A model generated the notes under the pieces. It made no database searches, was not told where the DNA came from, and saw nothing but the letters and a program-made list of their open reading frames with translations. Below, piece by piece: positions 44,983 to 54,630 of a DNA stretch of 64,000 nt. Numbering within the stretch: position 1 is the stretch's first letter; each line of letters begins with the position of its first letter. Both the position numbers and the translations under genes were made by a program. Where the stretch lies: positions 94,417 through 158,416 of the forward strand of contig NZ_BMOT01000010.1 in NCBI RefSeq assembly GCF_014647215.1. The letters are read 5' to 3'. Source of the stretch: Shewanella aestuarii (GTDB taxonomy: Bacteria > Pseudomonadota > Gammaproteobacteria > Enterobacterales > Shewanellaceae).

Positions 44983-45984
44983 TTGCTTGCTAATACTGGA
45001 TCGAGATTATTGCGGATGCGCTTTATGCTTATCCCCTTGGTATTGGCTATGCTTATTGGTTGTCATCAAATCGTGGATAGTAAAAAGCCTGATGAAATTC
45101 ATCGTTTGGTCGAAGAAAGTCTTGTTGATGGTGTCTTGTCTGCCGATGCCAGTATTGCGGTGACCTTGGGGCGAAGCCGCACATTATCTGTGTGGGATAT
45201 CGCTACTCAAACCTTATTACATCAATGGATTGGCGATGATTTTGAACAAGCGAATTATCATTTGGCGCTGTCAGAAAATAAGCAACACTTGATAACAGCA
45301 GGAAAAAACAACATTACCATTTTTAATCTTGTAACTGGCAAGTTAGATCTTCGTTGGACTGCTCAAGGTTTTAACCCTGATGCGAGTGTAACAAGTCTTT
45401 TTTTAAGTCAAACGGGGGGCACGATTATCGTTGGTATGAGTGATGGTTCTATCACTGTTATCAAGCGCAGCAGCATGACAATGTCATTGTTTAAACAACA
45501 CAGTGCAGCCGTTAATCATGTTGAACTCTCTGATGTTGAACAGCAGGTTTTATCTTCGGGACTTGACGGCCAAGTACAGGTTTGGGCTAGCCATAGTGGT
45601 GAAGTGATAAATAGCTTTTCACGTCCTCAAAGGATCACCAGCGTGAGCTTTGATGAAGCGACTGGGCGTTTATTTATTGCGGACGCATTAGATAATAATG
45701 CCATTTTTGATTCGAAAACCACCTTGTCTGTTGGCAAGCTCGATTACCTTGAACGTTATCGTTACTTTCGAGTGGCGCTACTTATCAATAATGCTAATAA
45801 CTTAATTACGGCAACCACAAAACAAACCGTTATTTACTGGGATGCGGTATCTGGGAAAGAGCTTTTTAATTGGAATATCACCGCCTTTAGTGCTGGAACA
45901 ACTGTTTTGTCGATGAAGATCCAACCAAATGGTAAATTATTGACTTTAAGTTCAGATGGAGCACTAGAAAGCTGGGTTTTGTAA
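44983..45984 (+). CDS. WD40-repeat-like lipoprotein
   Basis: 333-aa predicted lipoprotein. The TTG at 44983 is preferred as start because TAAGGA lies 6 nt upstream; an ATG 11 codons later has no good ribosome-binding site. The signal peptide MRFMLIPLVLAMLIGC ends at Cys27. The mature part is a beta-propeller with WD40-type blades (TLSVWDIATQTLLHQW, GLDGQVQVWASHSGEVINSF, TVIYWDAVSGKELFNW, SSDGALESWVL). Probably a scaffold or sensor at a membrane, with no enzymatic motif. Gammaproteobacterial relatives are of unknown function. Confidence 0.8.
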   Translation: MLANTGSRLLRMRFMLIPLVLAMLIGCHQIVDSKKPDEIHRLVEESLVDGVLSADASIAVTLGRSRTLSVWDIATQTLLHQWIGDDFEQANYHLALSENKQHLITAGKNNITIFNLVTGKLDLRWTAQGFNPDASVTSLFLSQTGGTIIVGMSDGSITVIKRSSMTMSLFKQHSAAVNHVELSDVEQQVLSSGLDGQVQVWASHSGEVINSFSRPQRITSVSFDEATGRLFIADALDNNAIFDSKTTLSVGKLDYLERYRYFRVALLINNANNLITATTKQTVIYWDAVSGKELFNWNITAFSAGTTVLSMKIQPNGKLLTLSSDGALESWVL

Positions 45985-46023
45985 AATAGACTTCAAGTCG
46001 ATATTGTTTAACAGTTGAACATC

Positions 46024-46581
46024 CTACATTTTAAACCCTGGAGTATTATGGTGCAGCATAGGTCTTAATAATGCTATTAATGCATTGGGAAATTGGCGAT
46101 AGTCTAAGTATGGCGTAAGAAATACCGGGTGATGATATTGAATAGCCTGCTTGTCATTCAATGAAAGGTTTTGATCAAGTACGATATTTTCAAATGAGAA
46201 ACGTGAAAAGGTATTTTTGCCGCAAATGATGTGCAGGATATTAGGATCTAGTGCTAAATCATCAGCTTGTTCAAATGACTCATTCACAATGACAATCGCA
46301 AGGGGGATATGAGCCGCACTGCTTTGCTGAAACAAGCTTGGTTGTACTTTGCGCCAATCAGAAAACTCTTTGCAGACAAGCTTACTTATAATCACCATAA
46401 TTTTACGCCAGTGATTACCATTAGCATGGATTAATTGTTCTATTGCTTGTTCATTTGCGGGGTGCCAATTTTTTGGAATGGTTGGCGCTGAAGGTAAATA
46501 AAAGATAATTTTGGCGGTAGTTGCCCCAAAATAGTGGCGAATTGATTCTGGTGCGGACGAATTATCATTAAGCATTTTCAT
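46024..46581 (-). CDS. hypothetical protein
   Basis: 185-aa product with no recognised domain, signal peptide or membrane segment. It has a mixed alpha/beta pattern (AKIIFYLPSAP, HWRKIMVIISKLVC, IPLAIVIVNE, ILHIICGKNTFSRFSFE) and ends MLHHNTPGFKM. It is convergent with the WD40-like gene (39-nt gap) and divergent from the hydrolase gene. The start could be either of two Met codons (MKM). The ribosome-binding site is weak. Three-strand hydrophobic rhythm suggests a small Rossmann-like fold, nothing more. Confidence 0.6.
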   Translation of the reverse strand: MKMLNDNSSAPESIRHYFGATTAKIIFYLPSAPTIPKNWHPANEQAIEQLIHANGNHWRKIMVIISKLVCKEFSDWRKVQPSLFQQSSAAHIPLAIVIVNESFEQADDLALDPNILHIICGKNTFSRFSFENIVLDQNLSLNDKQAIQYHHPVFLTPYLDYRQFPNALIALLRPMLHHNTPGFKM

Positions 46582-46688
46582 TTTATTATCGTTTACTATT
46601 ACGGTTAGTATAATAGCTTATCATCCTAAACGCTTTTACAGGTTTAGATTTTATGTATTCATTGTTGGTTTAGATTTGAAGGTTCCCC

Positions 46689-48143
46689 ATGCGTGCGATT
46701 GTTATTGGCTCCACTAAGCATCTTTTGTTTGCATTATTTTATAGCATCATTGGAACATTTATCGCGTTGATTATGTTGGCTGTATGGTTGTTAAATGAAA
46801 AGCCCGAACTTTCAATATGGCATACAACCCATTTAAAAAATGAATATCATCAACAGTCGGGGTTAAATAATTTTACTGAGTATCTCACCCTAGAAGATAA
46901 GCTGTTTAAGGAAGTTGATAAAAAGATTTATCAGAAATATCAGCCAGCAATAGCCTCACCAGTTAATCGTTACGAGAAAGGCAGTTTATCGGATCCTTCC
47001 TTATGGCACTCAGATTGGAATCGATCTTTTGAATGGGAAAATGACGATGCTGAATTTGGTTTATTACTTATTCATGGCATGTCAGATTCGCCATATTCGA
47101 TGTCTCACATTGCGGAGCATTATCGCCACCAAGCCCATATTGTCGGATTGAGGCTACCAGGACACGGTACAATTCCGTCTGGCTTGACAGATATTACTTG
47201 GCCTGATTTAGCTGGCGTAGTGTCATTGGCGACCACTCATCTGTCACAAAAATTAAAAGGCAAACCGCTTTATGTAATCGGTTTTTCAACCGGAGCTGCG
47301 CTTGCCTTAAACCATGAGCTTGAAGCCATTACGTTGAACAAACCGTTAAGTTATAACAAAATGATTTTTATGTCTCCAGCAATTGGCCTTACTCCTATTG
47401 CTCAGGGAGCATACTGGCAGGCCATGCTAGGTGAGTTACTTGGACAAGAGAAGTTATATTGGAATAGTGTAGAAACCGAATACGATCCATTTAAATATAT
47501 GTCTTTTGCCGTGAATGCCGGTGATGTTGTTTATCAGTTAACATTACGTAACCAACAGCTTTTGAAACAATTAAACGCCGAGCAGCTGCAAGCCATTGCG
47601 CCTATTCAAACGTTTCAATCCATTATTGATGATACTGTGTCCTCAGTACATGTTGTTGATGAACTGTATCAATATTTACCTGAAAATGATCACGAACTGG
47701 TTATGTTTGACTATAATCGCAGCTCAAATTTTCGGTTATTAATGAATCAAGACCCAATGCTACCTTTCGAACCGTATTGGACTAATCAGCCGATTGATTA
47801 TCGATTAACCTTTATTGAAAGTTACCAACAAGATGGACGCGCAGTGCGTGCTAGAGAAGTCGGCTTGTTAGCTGACCAAGCTCCACAAGAGTTATTGTTG
47901 AGCTGGCCTAAAGGGGTGTTTTCGCTTTCACATATTGCTTTACCGTTTCCAATCGAGGATTCACTTTATGGACCGATAGTGGTTGAAAACAGTGAAACGG
48001 TTCAAATTGGTTTGGCGATATTTCAAGCCGAAAGAGGTTTGTTCTCTATGTCGGCGGCGAATATGTTGCGCCAAAAATGGAATCCATTCTACCCTTATAT
48101 GCTAGGAAGAATGGATGCTTTTATGGCTCAGACTGAGGATTAA
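46689..48143 (+). CDS. membrane-anchored alpha/beta hydrolase
   Basis: 484-aa protein with one N-terminal membrane helix (about residues 12-34) and a large alpha/beta-hydrolase domain. The oxyanion region is LLIHGMSDSPYSMSHI, followed by LRLPGHGTIPSG, and the nucleophile Ser200 lies in GFSTG. This resembles carboxylesterase or monoglyceride-lipase-like hydrolases. The substrate is unknown. GAAGG ribosome-binding site. The last 23 nt overlap the 3' end of the convergent GGDEF gene. Confidence 0.83.
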   Translation: MRAIVIGSTKHLLFALFYSIIGTFIALIMLAVWLLNEKPELSIWHTTHLKNEYHQQSGLNNFTEYLTLEDKLFKEVDKKIYQKYQPAIASPVNRYEKGSLSDPSLWHSDWNRSFEWENDDAEFGLLLIHGMSDSPYSMSHIAEHYRHQAHIVGLRLPGHGTIPSGLTDITWPDLAGVVSLATTHLSQKLKGKPLYVIGFSTGAALALNHELEAITLNKPLSYNKMIFMSPAIGLTPIAQGAYWQAMLGELLGQEKLYWNSVETEYDPFKYMSFAVNAGDVVYQLTLRNQQLLKQLNAEQLQAIAPIQTFQSIIDDTVSSVHVVDELYQYLPENDHELVMFDYNRSSNFRLLMNQDPMLPFEPYWTNQPIDYRLTFIESYQQDGRAVRAREVGLLADQAPQELLLSWPKGVFSLSHIALPFPIEDSLYGPIVVENSETVQIGLAIFQAERGLFSMSAANMLRQKWNPFYPYMLGRMDAFMAQTED

Positions 48144-50316
48144 TAATACTGACGTGTACTCTGTTACGACCTTGGGCTTTAGCCTGGTACAGATTATCAT
48201 CAGCAATTTTAATCCATTTATCTAATTGGGCATGATAATTGGCATTTGCCGTTATCGCCCCTATGCTGACAGTGACATTAAACTGTTTTGCTGCATTGGG
48301 TGAGTTGATTTTGGTTGAGGCTAACTTAACTCTAAATTCATTTAAATGATGCTCGATATTAAGCGCATTTGTCATAGGTAAAATCAGAATAAACTCTTCA
48401 CCACCGTAGCGTGCCAAAATATCAATATCACGTTTAAAATGCTGTGAAAGTAACTCTGATACTTGGCGAAGACATTCATCTCCCGCTAAGTGTCCATAGC
48501 TGTCATTAATGGCTTTAAAAAAGTCTAGGTCTAAAATGGCTACTGTAATAGCCTGCTCACTGCGTAAACAAAACTCTCTAATCTCATTAAATTTATGTTC
48601 AGCAAAGCGTCGGTTATACAAATTAGTCAATGGGTCTTTATCAACCAATTCCTGAAGTTTTGTATTGGCTTTTTCCAATTCTAAAGTACGTAAAGCAACG
48701 GTTTCTTCTAGTGCTAGTTGATGCAATATAAGTTCTTGTTTACTGGTTACTAACCTTTGATAAAGGCTATAAACCTCCTTAGGTGAATTGTCATCAAATA
48801 CTTGAGTGTTTAAATCATGTTGGTTTAATTTCTCAAAATGATTGGCAACCATTTCCAATGTAACTGTAAGCAACTGGCTAATTCGATTGGATATAAAAAA
48901 ACTTATCAATAAGGCTGAGAGTAAAATAATAAAGCTACTCAGCATTTGTCTTTCAGCTAACTTTAACAGTGGGGAAAAAGGCTCAATAACATATATTTTC
49001 CAGCCGTTATTTAACTCTCTAGTAGCATAAATATATTCAGGAATGTTTGACTGGGTACTCTGTAGATTCATCAACTGTAAATCTGTTACATAATAGCCGT
49101 TGTGAATACTGTATTTAAACGGTGACATCACCTTTAAATTCAATTCATCTGACGCATAAATGATGTTATTAGCTTCATCCGTTAATATCACCGATTGGTT
49201 ATTGTGCTTGTTAAAATCGTAATCAATAGCAGAGAAATACTTTAAATCAAGAGAGCCCTCAATGACTCCCGCCGGTTGTAATGGTGTATCTTTATTAAAG
49301 TAAGGTGCGCTGATCGCTATGATGGCATCATTACCAAAGCCTCTTCCAACAAAGACTGAAGAGATAAATGTTTTCTGGTTATAGAATGCTTCGATAAAAT
49401 AATCCCGGTCTTTAACGCTTAAATGATTACTTGAATTAATGTCTTTGAATCGGGTTATCGGCGATGCCGCAATCATTTTTGCCTTATCATCAGTGATGAG
49501 CATGCTGATAAAGCCAGGGTAATTGTTATGTAAATTACTCAGTAAAGGTTGTTGATCAGCACTGGTATTATTTACTAAGGTAAAGAATTGTGCAGCATTC
49601 TTAATTACCTTTGTATGCATGTTGATGTACTGCTCACCAGCAGAGCTTAGATGAAAAACGGTTTCTTGTTGGTTCTTTTTTATTAATGATTGCTGTTTGT
49701 TTAATGAGATAAAGTTAAAGTATAAAGCTGAAAATAACAGAGATAACGTAATCATTAAGGTAATGAAATACGCCATCTGCTTACTCAGCGTTCTTCGTTG
49801 CTTATCTTTAATCTTAGTTTCAAAAAACCATAACTTAGGAAGCATCAATATTAGCAAAGACGCTAAGCTAGTATAAATCAGGCTATTGATAGCCTGCTTT
49901 AAGGTTACAAAAGACAAGTGTTCTGCAGGTAAATCAAAGAATATATTTGCCATCAGGTAAAATAACGGCATGCCTATAATAGCCCAAAAAATGAAACTGC
50001 CATAAAGAGCATAAATATCACGACGTCGGCAGAAACCTAAAAATACCGCCTCTAAGGAAAATATTACAAATACATGGTAACTGTCCCAAATTAACATCAA
50101 ACCAGTAGAAGCAAGTAGAGATGTAATTAAGGCGTACCAAGGACCGCATAATATGGCCACAATGACGGTTAAACTATTACCGAGAATAAATTGAACGTTG
50201 GCAAAAAAAGGAACGGGGTAAAGATTTATTACCAGTGCGATGACACCTAACACAAATGAAAGTAAGAGGTTTTGGTGATTAAACTGCAGGTTTTTCAATG
50301 AAATATCCTTTCTCAT
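48121..50316 (-). CDS. membrane diguanylate cyclase with sensor domain
   Basis: 731-aa protein. An N-terminal hydrophobic block (about residues 15-165, five or more helices) is followed by a Cache-like extracytoplasmic region (about 200-440) between membrane helices, a HAMP-like linker and a C-terminal GGDEF domain. The active site is GGEEF at 638-642 with Y637. An RxxD inhibitory site (Arg629-Asp632) sits five residues before it, so the enzyme is probably active and feedback-controlled. It would make c-di-GMP in response to an unknown signal. Its 3' end overlaps the convergent hydrolase gene by 23 nt. Confidence 0.87.
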   Translation of the reverse strand: MRKDISLKNLQFNHQNLLLSFVLGVIALVINLYPVPFFANVQFILGNSLTVIVAILCGPWYALITSLLASTGLMLIWDSYHVFVIFSLEAVFLGFCRRRDIYALYGSFIFWAIIGMPLFYLMANIFFDLPAEHLSFVTLKQAINSLIYTSLASLLILMLPKLWFFETKIKDKQRRTLSKQMAYFITLMITLSLLFSALYFNFISLNKQQSLIKKNQQETVFHLSSAGEQYINMHTKVIKNAAQFFTLVNNTSADQQPLLSNLHNNYPGFISMLITDDKAKMIAASPITRFKDINSSNHLSVKDRDYFIEAFYNQKTFISSVFVGRGFGNDAIIAISAPYFNKDTPLQPAGVIEGSLDLKYFSAIDYDFNKHNNQSVILTDEANNIIYASDELNLKVMSPFKYSIHNGYYVTDLQLMNLQSTQSNIPEYIYATRELNNGWKIYVIEPFSPLLKLAERQMLSSFIILLSALLISFFISNRISQLLTVTLEMVANHFEKLNQHDLNTQVFDDNSPKEVYSLYQRLVTSKQELILHQLALEETVALRTLELEKANTKLQELVDKDPLTNLYNRRFAEHKFNEIREFCLRSEQAITVAILDLDFFKAINDSYGHLAGDECLRQVSELLSQHFKRDIDILARYGGEEFILILPMTNALNIEHHLNEFRVKLASTKINSPNAAKQFNVTVSIGAITANANYHAQLDKWIKIADDNLYQAKAQGRNRVHVSIINPQSEP

Positions 50317-50444
50317 TATTATGTTAAAATTTTAGCGCTCAAACCGTTTAATCTCAAGTTATTCACTCCTGTATTTGAATTTTATCCCTTAGGTATACAC
50401 TTGTCTTACCGATTTTGCGGGCGATTGCAACAGCATCCTTGTTC

Positions 50445-50456
50445 GACCTTGGTCTA
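50445..50456 (+). promoter_or_regulatory. putative regulator site, copy 1
   Basis: GACCTTGGTCTA, itself an inverted repeat (GACC-TT-GGTC). It lies about 200 nt upstream of the DUF4212 gene and about 130 nt upstream of the GGDEF gene. A near-identical copy lies inverted at 50559-50570. Confidence 0.45.
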
Positions 50457-50558
50457 GATTAGTCGCGTAGTCACCCGTTACCTACATCGTTATTTTTTTA
50501 TTAATGCTTTGTTATTTATAGTGTATTTTTGTTTTCGCGAGTTTTTTTAATATTTAAT

Positions 50559-50570
50559 TAGACTAAGGTC
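50559..50570 (-). promoter_or_regulatory. putative regulator site, copy 2
   Basis: TAGACTAAGGTC, whose reverse complement GACCTTAGTCTA matches copy 1 at 11 of 12 positions. It lies 84 nt upstream of the DUF4212 start. The 337-nt divergent region is otherwise gene-free. Confidence 0.45.
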
Positions 50571-50653
50571 TTGATTGTCGAACCCCCTAGAGTTGCTAGA
50601 TTAACAATGACTTTACAACTCGACTTTATAAAAACTAGCACAGGGGAGTCGCA

Positions 50654-50920
50654 ATGGCTTTTGAAAATAACGATAAAGCAGCAGGGTATTGGCGTGAAAA
50701 TTTACGTTTAGTACTTGGACTGCTAGCAATTTGGGCTGCAGTGTCATTTGGCTGCGGTATTTTATTTGTAGACGCGCTTAATGAAATTACCTTTATGGGA
50801 TTTAAATTAGGCTTTTGGTTTGCGCAGCAGGGTGCAATGTATGTATTCGTGGCGCTGATTTTTGTTTATGTGGCAAAAGCAAATGCCCTAGACAAAAAAT
50901 ATGATGTTCATGAAGATTAA
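50654..50920 (+). CDS. DUF4212 small subunit of a sodium/solute symporter
   Basis: 88-aa membrane protein with two helices (VLGLLAIWAAVSFGCGILFV and WFAQQGAMYVFVALIFVYVA) and the conserved YWRENLRLVLGLLAIW start. It is recalled as the small-subunit family TIGR03647, always next to an SSS-family large subunit. GGGGAG ribosome-binding site, and 11 nt to the next gene, so they are co-expressed. The role of the small subunit is not established; stabilising the transporter is the usual guess. Confidence 0.9.
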   Translation: MAFENNDKAAGYWRENLRLVLGLLAIWAAVSFGCGILFVDALNEITFMGFKLGFWFAQQGAMYVFVALIFVYVAKANALDKKYDVHED

Positions 50921-50931
50921 GGGGCACTGAA

Positions 50932-52650
50932 ATGGATGTTCAAACACTAACATATATTATTGTCGGCGCGACGTTTGCGCTGTATATCGGTATCGCGATT
51001 TGGGCGCGTGCTGGTTCAACTAAAGAGTTTTACGTTGCTGGTGGCGGTGTTCCACCAGTAATGAATGGTATGGCTACCGCAGCAGATTGGATGTCAGCGG
51101 CATCATTTATCTCGTTAGCAGGTATCGTCTCATTTACCGGTTATGATGGTTCTGTGTATTTAATGGGTTGGACTGGGGGCTACGTATTATTAGCCTTATG
51201 TATGGCGCCTTATTTACGTAAGTTTGGTAAGTTTACTGTACCTGACTTTATTGGTGACCGTTACTATTCACAAACTGCACGTACTGTTGCAGTTATCTGT
51301 GCCATCTTTATCTGTTTTACTTACATAGCAGGTCAAATGCGCGGTGTGGGTGTGGTGTTCTCTCGCTTCCTAGAAGTTGAAGTTGAAACCGGTGTATATA
51401 TTGGTATGGCGGTGGTGTTTTTCTATGCTGTTCTTGGTGGCATGAAAGGGATTACTTATACTCAAGTGGCTCAATACTGTGTGCTTATCTTTGCTTTCAT
51501 GGTTCCAGCTATCTTTATTTCAGTCATGATGACAGGTCACATCTTACCTCAAGTGGGTTTTGGTGCTGAACTCGTTGATGCTGCAGGTAATGGTACTGGG
51601 GTGTACTTGCTTGATAAGCTCGACGGTTTATCCGCGGAACTAGGATTTTCACAATATACTGAAGGCTCGAAAGCCATGGTTGATGTGTTCTTTATCACAG
51701 GCGCATTAATGTTTGGTACCGCTGGTTTACCACATGTAATCGTTCGTTTCTTTACTGTTCCAAAAGTGAAAGATGCGCGTTTATCTGCTGGTTGGGCATT
51801 AGTATTCATTGCAATCATGTATACCACAATTCCAGCATTAGCAGCGTTCTCTCGTGTTAATATGATCGAAACCATTAATGGTCCAGATGCAACAGGTGTT
51901 GCTTATGAAACTGCACCACAGTGGATTAAAAACTGGGAAAAAACCGGTTTAATCGCTTGGGATGATAAAAACAGCGATGGTAAAATTTCATATGCAAATG
52001 GTGCAACGAATGAAATGACCATTGACCGCGATATTATGGTACTTGCAACGCCTGAAATTGCTAGCTTACCAGCTTGGGTTATTGCCCTTGTTGCAGCCGG
52101 TGGTTTAGCCGCGGCACTATCAACTTCTGCAGGGTTATTATTGGTAATTTCGACATCAGTATCCCATGATTTACTCAAGAAAAATCTGATGCCAGATATT
52201 TCAGATAAAAAAGAACTGATGTATGCCAGAATAGCAGCGGCCTTGGGTGTGGTTATGGCGGGGTACTTTGGTATTAACCCTCCAGGATTTGTCGCCGCGG
52301 TGGTTGCGATAGCCTTCGGTTTGGCTGCGGCATCATTATTCCCAGCTATTATTATGGGTATTTTCTCAAAAACCATTAATAAAGAAGGCGCAATATCAGG
52401 TATGTTAGTTGGATTATTATTCACTGCTGGCTACATTGTTTACTTCAAATTCGTCAACGTAGGTGCTAACACCCCTGAAAACTGGTTATTTGGCATTTCG
52501 CCAGAAGGTATCGGTATGATGGGTATGTTCATTAACTTTATTGTAGCCTTTGCTGTAAGTAAAGTGATCGGCAAAGTACCACAGGATGTTGTTGATATGG
52601 TTGAGTCAATTCGTTTCCCTAAGGGCGCGGGTGAAGCTCACGACCATTAG
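50932..52650 (+). CDS. SSS-family sodium/solute symporter, acetate-type (large subunit)
   Basis: 572-aa transporter of the sodium:solute symporter family, VC_2705-like (recalled as TIGR03648), related to the ActP acetate permease. About 13 membrane helices are readable. Motifs: NGMATAADWMSAASFISLAG, GKFTVPDFIGDRYYS, and AAALSTSAGLLLVISTSVSHD. An internal polar loop (D345 KNSDGKIS...) looks like an EF-hand-type calcium loop, though its last position is Asn rather than Glu. Acetate or another short carboxylate is the probable substrate; the sequence alone cannot fix it. The downstream terminator has a UUCG loop. Confidence 0.88.
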   Translation: MDVQTLTYIIVGATFALYIGIAIWARAGSTKEFYVAGGGVPPVMNGMATAADWMSAASFISLAGIVSFTGYDGSVYLMGWTGGYVLLALCMAPYLRKFGKFTVPDFIGDRYYSQTARTVAVICAIFICFTYIAGQMRGVGVVFSRFLEVEVETGVYIGMAVVFFYAVLGGMKGITYTQVAQYCVLIFAFMVPAIFISVMMTGHILPQVGFGAELVDAAGNGTGVYLLDKLDGLSAELGFSQYTEGSKAMVDVFFITGALMFGTAGLPHVIVRFFTVPKVKDARLSAGWALVFIAIMYTTIPALAAFSRVNMIETINGPDATGVAYETAPQWIKNWEKTGLIAWDDKNSDGKISYANGATNEMTIDRDIMVLATPEIASLPAWVIALVAAGGLAAALSTSAGLLLVISTSVSHDLLKKNLMPDISDKKELMYARIAAALGVVMAGYFGINPPGFVAAVVAIAFGLAAASLFPAIIMGIFSKTINKEGAISGMLVGLLFTAGYIVYFKFVNVGANTPENWLFGISPEGIGMMGMFINFIVAFAVSKVIGKVPQDVVDMVESIRFPKGAGEAHDH

Positions 52651-52667
52651 AATTTATTCTTTTAATT

Positions 52668-52692
52668 AAGAGCGCTTCGGCGCTCTTTTTTT
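52668..52692 (+). terminator. rho-independent terminator of the symporter operon
   Basis: The 8-bp stem AAGAGCGC/GCGCTCTT has a TTCG tetraloop and a T run. Confidence 0.93.
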
Positions 52693-52782
52693 ATGGGAGT
52701 TTTAAAATCTTGGGCTTAAGTCTTATAGCCACTATTAAGTGGCTAACGGTATATTAAATTAAAGGGTCAATGAGAAAATAAT

Positions 52783-54630
52783 ATGAATGCCAGCGAATTA
52801 CAGCCCATTGAACAATTTTTGCAATCGCATGCGCCGTTTGACGTGCTTTCACCTGCACTAATTGCACGCTGCGCCCGTGAAATTAATATTGGTTATTATC
52901 CCAAAGCATCGGCATTTGTTGAGTTTGACCCGATTAATCCCAAACTGTATCTAGTGAGGAGTGGTGCATTTGAGGTTAGAGATCCACAGGGGGTGCTTGT
53001 CGATCGAGTTGCTGAAGGTGAGTGTTTCGGTTTTTCTACCTTATTGTCAGGCGAAAAAGTGGTGAATAAAGTCGCTATTCTAGAAGATGGCTTGGTGTAT
53101 CACATTCCTCAGCCTTTGTTCACAGAGCTTCGTACCCAAAACCGACCATTTGATACTTTTTTCACTCGAGCGTTTGCACAGCGTTTACGCAATGAGCATA
53201 AGTTTAAGGCCAAAGACCTCACCACAACCAGCCGTATAACCAATCTGATGTCGCATAAGCCAATCAGTATTGAAGTCAACGCCAGTATTCAGCAAGCCGC
53301 GAGATTAATGAGAGATAATCGAGTTTCTTCGGTACTGGTTTTACATCAGCAGCAATTGGTTGGTATTTTAACCGATAGGGATTTACGTAACCGTGTATTA
53401 GCAGAAGGACTTGATGGAGATGTGTGCGTCGAAAAAGTCATGACAAAACAGCCTCAAACTGTTGCTTCAAATGCTTTAGTATTTGAGGCGATGTTATTGA
53501 TGAGCGAGCACAATATTCATCATTTACCGGTTGTGGATAATCAGCAAGCTAAAGGAATGGTAACCAGTACCGATATTTTGCGATCCCAAAGCTCGCAACC
53601 ATTATTGCTAATTGGCGAAATAGACCGCCAAGCTTCAATTGAAAAATTAATCCATGTTAGTAAACAAATACCGGTGTTATTACAAAATTTAATTAGCGCC
53701 GATGCCAGGGCTGAAGAAATCGGTCGGGTATTAACGTCGGTTACCGATGCGCTTACTCGTCGGTTAATTGTTCTTAATCAACAGTTATTAGGTAAAGCCC
53801 CAATGGCATTTTGTTGGTTAGCTTTTGGGTCCCAAGGGCGTCAAGATCAGGTCGCTTGTTCTGATCAAGACAATGGTTTGTTGCTAGCCCATGAGGCAGA
53901 TGAATTTGCCGCAGCGTATTTTGATAAATTAACCCATGCTGTATGCAAAGGGTTGGATCAGTGCGGGTATATATACTGTCCTGGCGATATTATGGCGCAA
54001 AATCCACTATGGCGCTTATCGCTGCAGCACTGGCAGCAAAAGTTTAAAAAATGGGTGCTGTCTCCAGAGCCAAAGGCACTGATGCATGCCAGCATATTTT
54101 TTGACATGCGCGCGGTTTACGGACCGCAAACTTTGTTTGATGAGCTGCAAGATTCAGTAATGTCACACACTAAAGATAATGATATCTTTTTGGCCGGTAT
54201 GGCAGGCAATTCATTACAACAAACTCCTCCTTTGGGCTTTTTCAGAAAATTCGTGCTGGAACGTGATGGCAGTGAAGTGAAGGGCATGGATTTAAAACAT
54301 AAAGGCAGTGCCTTAATTAATGATATCGCTCGGGTTTATGCTTTAAGTGCAGGCATAAAAGAGGTCAACACCGCCAAGCGCATTCGCGCATTAATGGATG
54401 CCAATATTATGAATCGTAAAGATGCACTAAATCTTGCCGATGCCCATGAATTTATTGCCCATATGCGCTTAGCTAATCAAGGATATCAAGCCACTAATAA
54501 TCTAATTGTGAGTAATTATCTAAAACCTCAGGATTTATCATCATTGCTTCGCCATCAATTAAGGGATGCCTTTAAAGTGGTTCATGATGCTCAATCAGGT
54601 TTAAAGCTTAAATTTACTCGGAGTTTCTAG
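52783..54630 (+). CDS. cNMP/CBS/DUF294 nucleotidyltransferase-like regulator
   Basis: 615-aa cytosolic protein. It has an N-terminal cyclic-nucleotide-binding domain (about residues 20-140), a CBS pair (about 155-270, with LMSHKPISIEV and VMTKQPQTVAS), then a DUF294 nucleotidyltransferase-like domain with GSQGR (349-353) and a DxD (Asp361, Asp363), and the DUF294 C-terminal helical domain. Proteins of this type regularly neighbour acetate-type symporters and a 3'-5' exonuclease. A role in sensing adenylate or cAMP and regulating transport is inferred. The TAG stop overlaps the GTG of the next gene. Confidence 0.86.
   Translation: MNASELQPIEQFLQSHAPFDVLSPALIARCAREINIGYYPKASAFVEFDPINPKLYLVRSGAFEVRDPQGVLVDRVAEGECFGFSTLLSGEKVVNKVAILEDGLVYHIPQPLFTELRTQNRPFDTFFTRAFAQRLRNEHKFKAKDLTTTSRITNLMSHKPISIEVNASIQQAARLMRDNRVSSVLVLHQQQLVGILTDRDLRNRVLAEGLDGDVCVEKVMTKQPQTVASNALVFEAMLLMSEHNIHHLPVVDNQQAKGMVTSTDILRSQSSQPLLLIGEIDRQASIEKLIHVSKQIPVLLQNLISADARAEEIGRVLTSVTDALTRRLIVLNQQLLGKAPMAFCWLAFGSQGRQDQVACSDQDNGLLLAHEADEFAAAYFDKLTHAVCKGLDQCGYIYCPGDIMAQNPLWRLSLQHWQQKFKKWVLSPEPKALMHASIFFDMRAVYGPQTLFDELQDSVMSHTKDNDIFLAGMAGNSLQQTPPLGFFRKFVLERDGSEVKGMDLKHKGSALINDIARVYALSAGIKEVNTAKRIRALMDANIMNRKDALNLADAHEFIAHMRLANQGYQATNNLIVSNYLKPQDLSSLLRHQLRDAFKVVHDAQSGLKLKFTRSF

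Noticed and set aside
51549..52424. Two long minus-strand ORFs opposite the symporter
   Set aside because: They mirror the codon pattern of a strongly coded transporter gene and are rich in Ala, Pro, Thr and Ile as expected of antisense frames.
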